Of a stretch of 8,711 nucleotides of DNA, positions 1-6,494 are shown piece after piece (the first letter of the stretch is position 1; each line of letters begins with the position of its first letter). Source of the DNA: Klebsiella pneumoniae. Lineage in GTDB: Bacteria; Pseudomonadota; Gammaproteobacteria; Ga0077536. The DNA lies in assembly GCA_945873015.1 (NCBI GenBank), contig CAMCBY010000143.1, forward strand, positions 1-8,711. The letters run 5' to 3'. The notes under the pieces were generated by a model. That model was given only the letters and a program-made list of their open reading frames with translations. It had not been told where the DNA came from and searched no databases. The position numbers and the translations under genes were made by a program.

Positions 1-2
1 TG

Positions 3-2567
3 CGCAGCACGGTGCTGGCCGGTCGGGCGCACGCACGCGGCACGCTCGATTGGCAAGAGCGCTTGTGCACGCGTTTTATATTTGATTTCGCTGCGCTCGA
101 TTTTGCCCATCTCGACGCACAGTTCAGCAGCGCCCTCGAGGGTCTCGGGCGCGGCCACGGCTGTCGCGTCGCGCAGCGCTGGCAGGGCGGCATTGCGTTC
201 GAGCGCGTCAGTGGTCGCTGGCGGGGTCAGCCGCTACGGGCACGAGGTGAATTCGAACAGACCGATGCGCGCAGCGGGCTGCACGCTCTGCATGTTGAAC
301 TCGGCAGCAATGTGCTGGATGCCGAACTCGAACTTGCGCCGACGCTGGTCGGGCAATTCAAGCTCGGTGCGCCGCAACTCAGCGCACTGGCGACGACCTT
401 GGCCGGTCGCCTTGAGGCCGAGGGTGAAGTCGGCGGCAGCTTGGCCGCGCCGCTGCTGCGCGCGCGCATGACCGGCAGCGGACTCGCTTTCGGCGCGTGG
501 CAGGCGGCTGCCCTCGACGGGCAGATAGATATCGATGCAGCACGTCTCAGCGCTTCGCGGCTGTCGTTGGTGTTGAATGATTTTGCACACGATAAGACAG
601 CGCTCGGACAACTCAGCGTCAACGCTAACGGCACCGCCGCGGCACACCACGTGACCCTGGCGGTGCAGGGCGGCGCGCTTGAGAGTGAACTCGCGCTCGA
701 TGGAGCATGGGCGGCGCCGCTGTGGTCTGGCACGCTCGCTACGCTCAGTTTCGATGCGCCCGGCAGTGGCCGTTGGCGCTTGGTACAAGCCACACCGCTG
801 ACCGTGACTGCCGGGCGCTGGACCTTCGGGCCAGGCTGTCTCGCCCAGGACAGCGCACAAGTGTGCGCCACGCTCAACGATTGGAGTGCGGAGGCGGGCG
901 CGGCCGACCTGCGTGTCCGCGCCGTGCCGCTGGCCTTGCTGCGTGAATGGTTTCCCGCGAGTCTTGAGCCGCGCGGCAAATTGAACGGTGAGGCGCAACT
1001 CGCCAAGCTTGCCGGCGCCTGGCAAGGACAGGGCAAGCTCAGTATCGCGCGCGGCCAGTTGCGCTATCGGGCGGCCGGCGAGCCCGAGCAGACGCTGCCG
1101 CTCAAAGCGGCGGCTGGCACCTTTCAGCTTGCTGGCGAACAGCTGCGCGCCGAGGCTGCACTTGAGGTCGGCGAGTGGTTCAGACTGCGTGCCGGGTTCG
1201 ATGGCGGCCTCGCACCCGATGCCGCGCTGCGCGGTGATTTAATCTTCACCGCGCCCGATATTCACTGGCTGGAAGAATTTGTGCCGGAGCTGGCGGGCAG
1301 CCACGGCAGCGCCGAACTGCGCACGCGCGTGCAAGGCAGCCGCGCCGCGCCGCACTTCAGCGGTGAGTTGGTGATGACCGCAGGTCGCCTGCTGCTGCCG
1401 CGTTTCGGCACCGAATTGGCGGCGCTGAAACTGAGTGCCGAGGGCACGCCCGATACTGAGTTGGCATTAAGTGGCCAGGCTGAAATTGGCGCCGGCATCC
1501 TGCACATGACGGGCACTTTTAATCCGCGTGGTGTGGCGGGCGCGCGTCTGGCGATGCATGTGCGCGGTGAACAGCTGGCATTGGTGCGTTTGCCCGATAT
1601 CGAGGCCGACGCTGCGCCTGACATCGAGCTCAGCCTGGCAGCCGCACGCTGTGATCTGGACGGCCAGGTGAACTGGTCGCGCGTGCAGATTCATTTGCCG
1701 AGTCTGCCGGAACGCGCCGTCGCGACCTCGCCTGACGAAGTCTTGGTCGGCGGTGAGGGGGTGGGTCAGGCGCCGCGCGCTCGTCAGCGCTGGTTTGTTG
1801 ACACGCTTGCGGCCGATCTCGACTTCACACTCGGCGATGAAGTCGAGCTGTCAGCGGCCGGTATCGACGCCAAACTCAATGGCGCGGTGCATTGGACCAA
1901 ACCACGCGGGGACGCGCGCGGGCGCGGGCGCGGTGGCTTGAATATCGTCGATGGCCACTACAAAGCCTATGGCCAGGATCTCAAGATTGAGCGCGGCGCC
2001 TTGATCTTCGATGGCGCGATAGACAACCCGGCGCTGGATGTACGTGCGGTGCGTCCTGATCTCGAGGTCACGGCGGGCGTGCGCGTCAGCGGCAATTTGC
2101 GCGTACCGAAGTTTGCCTTGTTCGCCGAGCCGAGCATGCCCGATGCGGAAGTGCTGTCCTATCTCGTTACCGGCCACGCCCTGGCCAATGCCTCGTCGGG
2201 TGAGGCGGGCGTGATTGCGCGCGCGGCCTTGAGCCTCGGCGCCGATCGTGCGGCCTTGGTCACCAGCCAATTGAGCAATCTGTTTGCGCTCGACGAGTTC
2301 GGCATCAATCCGGGCAAAAACGCGCGCACCTCGTCCATCGTCGCCGGCAAACGCCTGACGCCCAAACTGACGGTGCGTTCGGAGTTCAACCCGTTCGAGC
2401 GCGTATGGTCGTTTTTTCTCAACTACAAACTGTCGCCGCGCTGGAGTGTCGAGGCCCAGACCGGTGCCGGTCAGGGGGCCGATGTGATCTACAGCGTCGA
2501 ACGTGACCGTCTGGGTGGCGCCGAGCCGGTCACGCCAAACCTGGCACCGCTTCCGCCATCGCCTTGA
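3..2567 (+). CDS. tamB: TamB-family translocation/assembly module protein, C-terminal part (5' end outside window)
   Basis: TamB is an inner-membrane-anchored, periplasm-spanning protein. With TamA, or as an AsmA-like bridge, it takes part in outer-membrane protein assembly and phospholipid transport. The frame is open from base 3 with no convincing start, so the N-terminal anchor and several hundred residues lie outside the window; full-length TamB is usually above 1,200 residues and about 854 are seen here. Most of the visible protein is low-complexity, beta-prone sequence with alternating hydrophobic residues, as expected for the long beta-taco groove. The last ~250 residues match the conserved TamB C-terminal domain (DUF490). 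They include a stretch of the form 'VSGNLRVPKFALFAEPSMPD' followed by EVLSYLVTG, then GKRLTPKLTVRSEFNPFE, and an ending that places ADVIYSVERD near the C terminus. The stop TGA is at 2565-2567. The last 38 bp overlap the 3' end of the opposing GST gene. A tamA gene would be expected upstream. The family call is secure; the name tamB is assigned by family. Confidence 0.9.
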   Translation, partial: RSTVLAGRAHARGTLDWQERLCTRFIFDFAALDFAHLDAQFSSALEGLGRGHGCRVAQRWQGGIAFERVSGRWRGQPLRARGEFEQTDARSGLHALHVELGSNVLDAELELAPTLVGQFKLGAPQLSALATTLAGRLEAEGEVGGSLAAPLLRARMTGSGLAFGAWQAAALDGQIDIDAARLSASRLSLVLNDFAHDKTALGQLSVNANGTAAAHHVTLAVQGGALESELALDGAWAAPLWSGTLATLSFDAPGSGRWRLVQATPLTVTAGRWTFGPGCLAQDSAQVCATLNDWSAEAGAADLRVRAVPLALLREWFPASLEPRGKLNGEAQLAKLAGAWQGQGKLSIARGQLRYRAAGEPEQTLPLKAAAGTFQLAGEQLRAEAALEVGEWFRLRAGFDGGLAPDAALRGDLIFTAPDIHWLEEFVPELAGSHGSAELRTRVQGSRAAPHFSGELVMTAGRLLLPRFGTELAALKLSAEGTPDTELALSGQAEIGAGILHMTGTFNPRGVAGARLAMHVRGEQLALVRLPDIEADAAPDIELSLAAARCDLDGQVNWSRVQIHLPSLPERAVATSPDEVLVGGEGVGQAPRARQRWFVDTLAADLDFTLGDEVELSAAGIDAKLNGAVHWTKPRGDARGRGRGGLNIVDGHYKAYGQDLKIERGALIFDGAIDNPALDVRAVRPDLEVTAGVRVSGNLRVPKFALFAEPSMPDAEVLSYLVTGHALANASSGEAGVIARAALSLGADRAALVTSQLSNLFALDEFGINPGKNARTSSIVAGKRLTPKLTVRSEFNPFERVWSFFLNYKLSPRWSVEAQTGAGQGADVIYSVERDRLGGAEPVTPNLAPLPPSP

Positions 2568-3177
2568 TCGGCGCCTGGTCGAGGGCGCGCTGAAAAGCCG
2601 GGCGTGCGCTGAGCCGTGCGTAATAGGCCGCAAGCGCCGGCAGCCCCTCGATGCCGATCAGTTGCTGGCCGAGGTGCAAGCTATAGCCGACCGCAGTGTC
2701 GATGGCGCTGAAACCGCTGGCGAGCAGATAGTCACGCTCGCGCAGTTGCTGCTCGAGCACTTCAAATGCTTTGCGCAGGCGCCGCGATTCGAGTTTGATC
2801 ACTACCAGCGAACGGTCGGCGGGCGCGACGAACACCTGCTGCTGCACCAAAGAAGCGCCGTGCACCGCAACGGTCTCGGCGAAGTGCAGCCATTGCAGCC
2901 ACGCATTGCGCTCGGCATGGCCCACCGCGCGATATAGACGACCGTCGTCATAGCGCTCGCACAGATACTGGCAGATTGCGCCGGACTCGATGAGCGTGAC
3001 ATCGCCATCGACCAGGCAGGGCACCCGACCCAAGGGCGAAATGGCCAGATACTCCGGCGTACGCAGCGCCGCCATGGAGAATCCCAAGGTCACCAGTTCG
3101 AACTCGAGACCGAGTTCGTGGAGCAGCCACACGCTGCGCATGGAGCGCGCACCGGCACAGTGATAGAGCTTGCGCAT
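2530..3177 (-). CDS. Glutathione S-transferase family protein
   Basis: This predicted 215-residue cytosolic protein has the usual length and two-domain layout of bacterial GSTs, which conjugate glutathione to electrophiles or use it for reduction or isomerisation. The N-terminal thioredoxin-like domain (about 1-78) opens with MRKLYHCAGARSMRS, where Ser12 is the likely catalytic or thiol-stabilising residue. It also has the cis-proline motif RVPCL (Pro53) and the gamma-glutamyl-binding ESGAICQYL (64-72). The C-terminal helical domain contains the SxxD N-capping box FSAID near 156-160. I chose the ATG at 3175-3177 over longer in-frame starts because conserved GST sequence begins there; upstream codons read as Arg-rich non-conserved sequence. 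A modest GGGAA Shine-Dalgarno-like stretch lies about 9 nt before it. The stop is inside the end of tamB (38-bp convergent overlap). A beta-class-like GST is possible, but the substrate cannot be told. Confidence 0.9.
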   Translation of the reverse strand: MRKLYHCAGARSMRSVWLLHELGLEFELVTLGFSMAALRTPEYLAISPLGRVPCLVDGDVTLIESGAICQYLCERYDDGRLYRAVGHAERNAWLQWLHFAETVAVHGASLVQQQVFVAPADRSLVVIKLESRRLRKAFEVLEQQLRERDYLLASGFSAIDTAVGYSLHLGQQLIGIEGLPALAAYYARLSARPAFQRALDQAPIKAMAEAVPGLA

Positions 3178-3219
3178 AACAATATTTCCCAGGAAGCCGG
3201 TACTCACGGCGGGCCTGAG

Positions 3220-3225
3220 GTTATA
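3220..3225 (-). promoter_or_regulatory. Weak candidate -10 box for the GST gene
   Basis: Read on the minus strand the bases are TATAAC, five of six matches to the sigma-70 -10 consensus. The box lies about 42 nt upstream of the GST start codon. There is no good -35 at 16-18 bp spacing, so this is only a positional candidate. The rest of the 247-bp spacer (3178-3424) between GST and the SET gene is GC-rich and shows no strong repeat, RNA or promoter signal to my eye. Confidence 0.25.
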
Positions 3226-3424
3226 GCATGCGCGCTGGCCGCGACAGTCGGATACGCGGCCTCGTGCAAGACCCCGGGTGCGCCTCTCTGGGCATGGCTG
3301 GCCGAGATCGTTATGCTGCGCGACTTCCTTGGCGGGCGCCCGTGGCGAACGCCGGCGGTGACACAAATGATCTGACGGTGTGCCGTCGAGGTGTAGTGGT
3401 TTCGATGAAGGATGACAACAGCAA

Positions 3425-3943
3425 ATGACTCGCTATCCGCAGGTCGAAGTGAGGACCTCCCACGGCGGTCATGGCGTATTCACCCGGGAGCCGATCGAGC
3501 CGGGCGTCAGGATTCTCGAGTTCGTCGGGCCGCGGGTCGGGCGTGACGAGGTCGAACGCGCGGCGGCGGCCGGTCTCGGCGACGGTTTCCTGCAGATAGG
3601 CGTCGATGAGTTCTATGCACTGTCGGGTGGTGCCGATGATTTCGTCAACCACTCCTGTGCACCCAATACGCATATCCAGAGTGAGGCCGGGCTGTTCTAT
3701 CTGGTTTCGAGCCACGCGATTGACGCCGGTGCCGAGCTGTATTTCGACTACGGTGTCACCCAGATTGCCTTTCCGTTCCGCTTCAACTGCCTGTGCGGCG
3801 CGGCCGCGTGCCGTGGGCCGATAGGCAATTACGATGAGATTCCCACCGCGTTGCTCAATGAGTACCGTGCGCTGAGCAGGGTGCCGCCCCATGTCGAGGC
3901 GGCGCTCCAGGCCCATCGCGGCAGGCGTGCTGTGCCGCGGTGA
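3425..3943 (+). CDS. SET-domain protein, putative protein-lysine N-methyltransferase
   Basis: This is a compact 172-residue stand-alone SET protein. SET enzymes transfer a methyl group from S-adenosylmethionine to lysine side chains, so a cytosolic protein target is expected. Motifs appear in canonical order: GGHGVF (14-19) is the N-terminal SAM-contacting GxG segment; NHSC (75-78) followed by PN (80-81) is the SET pseudoknot motif; ELYFDYG (104-110) carries the catalytic-region Tyr. A post-SET CxCxxxxC cluster (Cys122, Cys124, Cys129) could bind zinc with Cys78. All key residues are present, so the enzyme looks intact. The start ATG at 3425 is preceded by AAGGA at 3408-3412, a slightly long 12-nt spacing. 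Bacterial examples have few characterised substrates, and neither neighbour (GST upstream, regulator downstream) suggests one. The family is clear; the function beyond methyl transfer is unknown. Confidence 0.9.
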   Translation: MTRYPQVEVRTSHGGHGVFTREPIEPGVRILEFVGPRVGRDEVERAAAAGLGDGFLQIGVDEFYALSGGADDFVNHSCAPNTHIQSEAGLFYLVSSHAIDAGAELYFDYGVTQIAFPFRFNCLCGAAACRGPIGNYDEIPTALLNEYRALSRVPPHVEAALQAHRGRRAVPR

Positions 3944-4062
3944 ACCCGGATAACCAGCGCACCTACGGGTGCCGGAGTCGGGATAGTGCGCACGACCGTC
4001 GCCACGCCCGCTCTCCATATTTTGCGTGCAGGTCTCGAACTGAGCGTCGGCATGCGATCTTC

Positions 4063-4294
4063 TGTGGGTCAGACTTCAGTCTGACATTTGCCGGTTATTG
4101 GCGGCGTCGAGCGGTCACGACAGTGTCAGACTGAAGGAAGCTCTGATTAAGCTACTGCGCTGGCCGCGCGCGGTGTCGCGTGCTCGCTCGCTCCTCGCCT
4201 ATCTATCTGATATGTCTCGTCGCTCTCTGCGCGGCTCCTAGTGCGCGGCCATGCTCGCTACACTTAATCAGAACTTCCTGAAGTCTGACCCACA
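4063..4294. repeat. REPIN/BIME-like pair of inverted REP palindromes, interrupted by an insertion
   Basis: The left unit has a GTGG tetranucleotide (4064-4067) directly followed by a perfect hairpin, GTCAGACT / TC / AGTCTGAC (4068-4085). The right end (4278-4294) is the exact reverse complement of the left end (4063-4079), 17 of 17 bp. The remaining part of the right hairpin is found at 4124-4131, displaced by an insertion. If the insertion is removed, the two arms (4063-4086 and 4124-4135 joined to 4283-4294) form a perfect 24-bp inverted repeat around a 37-bp spacer, giving an 85-bp ancestral element. GTRG-plus-hairpin is the known signature of REP sequences mobilised by RAYT (TnpA-REP) transposases, and convergent intergenic positions are typical for them. 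No RAYT gene is in the window. Assignment to a named REP family needs a genome-wide copy count. Confidence 0.75.
4136..4278. mobile_element. MITE-like non-autonomous element nested inside the REP-like repeat
   Basis: This 143-bp segment has imperfect terminal inverted repeats: GGAAGCTCTGATTAAG (4136-4151) against CTTAATCAGAACTTCC (4263-4278), 15 of 16 matching. A 9-bp inner inverted repeat (TGGCCGCGC at 4161-4169; GCGCGGCCA at 4243-4251) lengthens the fold-back. It is flanked by a short direct repeat: TGAA at 4132-4135 and 4279-4282, extendable to CTGAAG at 4131-4136 and 4278-4283 depending on where the element boundary is set. This fits a target-site duplication. No open frame inside looks like a protein, so it would need a transposase supplied elsewhere. 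The IS family is not assigned; the ends should be compared with known insertion-sequence ends. That it is an insertion is strongly supported by restoration of the host repeat on removal. Confidence 0.72.
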
Positions 4295-4314
4295 ATTGGC
4301 AAAAGCGGGCATGC

Positions 4315-5031
4315 TTAAACCTGCGCCAGCTTCTCCATGGCGCTCGCCACGCTATCGCCGACGGCCTCAAGATGGGCGGCCACCGCAGTGCGTGCGGCGG
4401 CGGCGTCGCCGGCGATGATGGCCGCACGGATGGTCTGGTGGGCGGCGCGTACCGGGCGCGAGAAATACAACGAGCCGAAGGCGAGCTTGATATAGAAATC
4501 GCTGCGGTCCCACATGGTGGTCGCAATCGCGGTGGTCACCGGCGAACGTGCCAGATGATGAATGGCCGCGTGGAAATTCAGGTTCAGGCGTCGATAGGTC
4601 GGGTCGCGGTCGCCGAGCTTGCCGGCTTTCCGGGCGATGTCGTCGATGTGCGCGCAAAGCTGTTTGAACTGCTCGACCTCGGCCTCGCTACGCCGCGCGG
4701 CGGCGAAGGCGGTGACGGTGCCTTCGGCGGCCGCGAACAGGGCGAAAAAATCGCGGACCTCGGCTGGCTGCGGTGTCACCACCCGGCAGCCGACCTGCGG
4801 CACGATGTGCACGAAGCCAGCGCTGGCCAGGCGTTTGATCGCTTCCATGACCGGCACGCGGCTGCAATTGAGCTCGCGTGTCAGTTCGACCACCGACAGC
4901 TTTTGCCCTGCATCGTAGTCACCTTCCAGCAGACGGGTCTTGATGTAGTCGTAGGCGGCATCGGCCCGCGCTGCCGGGTTGCCGCCACGCGCGGACTGCA
5001 GAGCCTCATGGGCGAAGGAGCGGACAGTCAT
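4315..5031 (-). CDS. GntR-family transcriptional regulator, FadR/FCD subfamily
   Basis: This predicted 238-residue DNA-binding regulator has the length and architecture of the FadR branch of GntR. An N-terminal winged helix (about 22-88) contains IKTRLLEGDYDAGQKLS and a recognition-helix region with SRVPVMEAIKRLASAGFV. The C-terminal FCD effector domain (about 92-235) carries NLNFHAAIHHLA (150-161), an AHQTIRAAIIAGDAAAA segment and a final AHLE. His154, His198 and His220 match the usual FCD metal/ligand triad; Asn150 sits where many members have Asp. FCD regulators usually bind small carboxylic acids or metabolites and repress adjacent genes. It is divergent from the oxygenase operon across a 167-bp region with a 12-bp palindrome, so repression of that operon and of itself, relieved by substrate or an intermediate, is the natural inference. 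The ATG at 5029-5031 is the first in frame; its ribosome site is weak. Confidence 0.93.
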   Translation of the reverse strand: MTVRSFAHEALQSARGGNPAARADAAYDYIKTRLLEGDYDAGQKLSVVELTRELNCSRVPVMEAIKRLASAGFVHIVPQVGCRVVTPQPAEVRDFFALFAAAEGTVTAFAAARRSEAEVEQFKQLCAHIDDIARKAGKLGDRDPTYRRLNLNFHAAIHHLARSPVTTAIATTMWDRSDFYIKLAFGSLYFSRPVRAAHQTIRAAIIAGDAAAARTAVAAHLEAVGDSVASAMEKLAQV

Positions 5032-5079
5032 GGCGAAGCCTGGCGTACGGGTGTCGGGCTGAGGATAGGCATTGGCATA

Positions 5080-5091
5080 CTAATATATTAG
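5080..5091. promoter_or_regulatory. Candidate operator for the divergent GntR regulator
   Basis: CTAATATATTAG is a perfect 12-bp palindrome, AT-only except for its outer C and G, standing out in GC-rich surroundings. It lies 48 bp before the gntR start and 107 bp before the luciferase-like gene start. FadR-subfamily GntR proteins commonly bind short AT-rich palindromes near divergent promoters. The AT-rich block could also contain -10 elements; on the minus strand TAATAT lies 16 bp from a GTGACT -35-like hexamer (5107-5112). Binding is inferred from position and symmetry only. Confidence 0.5.
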
Positions 5092-5106
5092 ACTCCCGCC
5101 GGCTCG

Positions 5107-5136
5107 AGTCACAGGGTTGGCTCGCGCCCTGTGACT
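5107..5136. promoter_or_regulatory. 10-bp-stem inverted repeat in the leader of the oxygenase operon
   Basis: AGTCACAGGG (5107-5116) and CCCTGTGACT (5127-5136) are exact reverse complements separated by 10 bases. The repeat sits between the AT-rich palindrome and the luciferase-like start codon. It could be a second protein-binding site, or an RNA hairpin in the 5' untranslated region of the operon. No U-tract follows, so a simple intrinsic terminator is unlikely. It is not a CRP site: the TCACA and TGTGA half-sites are in the reverse arrangement and too far apart. Confidence 0.45.
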
Positions 5137-5182
5137 GCCTTGAGACCGTTCATGACGTTCGCCGCGCGGCACGCCGGCGTAC

Positions 5183-5188
5183 GGGGAG
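5183..5188 (+). promoter_or_regulatory. Ribosome binding site of the luciferase-like gene
   Basis: GGGGAG lies 10 nt before the ATG at 5199. A nearer ATG at 5194 reads only Met-Ser-stop, so 5199 is the start supported by both spacing and protein sequence. Confidence 0.7.
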
Positions 5189-5198
5189 ATGATATGTC

Positions 5199-6494
5199 AT
5201 GAAAATTCGCCTGGGTGCTTTCATGCTGCCGAGCGCGGGGGCCACGCCCGCCGAGTTTGAGCGCGGCTTTGCCGGCCAGAATCCTAATTTTTACCAGCGC
5301 GGTCTCGCCGATTGCGCGCGCCTGCTGCGCCAGGTCGAAGATCTCGGCTTCGATTTCTGCGCCTTCTCCGAGCATCACTTTCACCTCGAAGGCCTCGAGG
5401 TGTCGAACAACCCGGTGCTGCTCGGCCTGTGGGCGGCGATGCAGACTCACCGTCTGCGCATCGGTCAGATGGGCAACGTACTGCCGGCGCGTAATCCCAT
5501 CCTGCTTGCCGAGGATCTCGCGATGCTCGACCACATGTCCCAGGGTCGCATGTGCGCCGGTTTCGCGCGCGGCTACCAGGCCCGCCATGTGATGACGGTC
5601 GGGCAGAAGATGAATGCGGTGTGGACCGCCGCCAACGATCCCGATTTCGCCGAACACGACCGTATCAACCGCGAGCTGTTCAACGAGCATTACGAGATCA
5701 TCCGCAAAGCCTGGGCCGAGCCGATGTTTCGCCACGAAGGAAAACACTGGACCATTCCGCCGCGCGGCATCGACTGGAGTCATCCGGCCACGCGCGCGAT
5801 GGCGCCCGGCATGGTCGCCGATAACGGTGAGCTGCAGCAGATAGGCATCGCGCCCCTGACCTTGCAGGTGCCGTCCACCGTTGAGACCTTCATCCCGTTC
5901 ACCATGAGCCCGGCGACGATTGAATGGTCGGCGCAGGAACAGATCACGCCGATTATTTTCTCGCCCATCGAAGCCCACGCGCGTGGTGCGGTGGATCTCT
6001 ATCACAGCGCCGCGAACGCCGCCGGCCATGCGCTCGAATGGGGGCGCGGGCTCGGCCACTTCCGCGAAATCGTGGTGGCCGATACCGACGCCGAGGCTTT
6101 TGCCATTCAGGAGCGCGGCCTGGGTTATATCTGGACGCGCTGGCATGAATGGTTCCATTTCAACGAGGCGCTGCGTCATCCCGGCGAGACCGGCGTGATT
6201 CCGAACACACCGGCGACCATGCGCGAGCGCGGTTATTCCTTGTGCGGCACGGTCGACTCGGTCGCGCGTCAGTTGGACGCCATGATCAAGATGTTGAATA
6301 CCGATTTGATCGTGCCGTGGATGGCGGCGGGCCCGGCGCCGATAGACGGGCTGCTGAAAAGCAACGAGCTGCTGGTCGAAAAAGTACTGCCGCTGCTCGG
6401 CATCGAATTAACCCAACGTCAGCCGACCTTGCGCAGTGAATACAACGGCGCCGGCTGGCGCGAACAAAGTGAGGTAGGCCATGGCCGTGCGTAA
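5199..6494 (+). CDS. LLM-class (luciferase-like) flavin-dependent monooxygenase
   Basis: This 431-residue protein has the TIM-barrel fold signature of the bacterial luciferase-like family, which uses reduced flavin and O2 to hydroxylate, cleave or Baeyer-Villiger-oxidise small organics. Visible features are a first-strand start MKIRLGAFMLPS, an amphipathic helix followed by LGFDFCAFSEHHF (49-61, with the family's typical EHHF), QMGNVLPARNPILLAEDLAMLDHMSQGR (90-117), and GFARGYQARH (121-130), where the phosphate/flavin-binding region usually lies. It is longer than many ~330-350-residue members; extra sequence appears around 185-255 and in a ~30-residue tail that may be expendable. It is first in the operon, diverges from the GntR gene, and overlaps the next gene by 14 bp. 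Reduced flavin must come from a reductase that is not in the window. The substrate is unknown, and alkanal luciferase activity is not implied. Confidence 0.9.
   Translation: MKIRLGAFMLPSAGATPAEFERGFAGQNPNFYQRGLADCARLLRQVEDLGFDFCAFSEHHFHLEGLEVSNNPVLLGLWAAMQTHRLRIGQMGNVLPARNPILLAEDLAMLDHMSQGRMCAGFARGYQARHVMTVGQKMNAVWTAANDPDFAEHDRINRELFNEHYEIIRKAWAEPMFRHEGKHWTIPPRGIDWSHPATRAMAPGMVADNGELQQIGIAPLTLQVPSTVETFIPFTMSPATIEWSAQEQITPIIFSPIEAHARGAVDLYHSAANAAGHALEWGRGLGHFREIVVADTDAEAFAIQERGLGYIWTRWHEWFHFNEALRHPGETGVIPNTPATMRERGYSLCGTVDSVARQLDAMIKMLNTDLIVPWMAAGPAPIDGLLKSNELLVEKVLPLLGIELTQRQPTLRSEYNGAGWREQSEVGHGRA

Noticed and set aside
1851..2633. 260-codon minus-strand frame under the tamB 3' end
   Set aside because: The conserved TamB C-terminal domain lies on the other strand; this frame is Arg/His/Ala-rich noise that also crosses the GST tail.
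3405..3428. Seven-codon mini-ORF (MKDDNSK) whose stop overlaps the SET start as ATGA
   Set aside because: It could be a coupled leader peptide, but it is very short, has no ribosome site of its own and arises easily by chance.
3959..3972. Small hairpin GCACC-TACG-GGTGC just after the SET gene, considered as a terminator
   Set aside because: The stem is only 5 bp and no T-tract follows, so it does not qualify as an intrinsic terminator.
3311..4018. 235-codon minus-strand frame opposite the SET gene
   Set aside because: The SET motifs on the plus strand are complete; the antisense product has no recognisable motif.
4063..4294. CRISPR array or tRNA-type explanation for the repeats between the SET and GntR genes
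   Set aside because: The repeats are inverted, not regularly spaced direct repeats, and no cloverleaf can be drawn.
4372..5091. 239-codon plus-strand frame across the GntR gene
   Set aside because: It is the antisense shadow of a clear GntR/FCD gene and has no domain of its own.
5107..5136. CRP/FNR binding site suggested by TCACA and TGTGA
   Set aside because: A CRP site needs TGTGA-N6-TCACA; here the half-sites are in the opposite order and 14 or more bases apart.
5109..6179. 356-codon open frame antisense to the luciferase-like gene
   Set aside because: The GC-rich third positions of the real gene keep the opposite frame open; the translation is Arg/His-rich with no recognisable domain.
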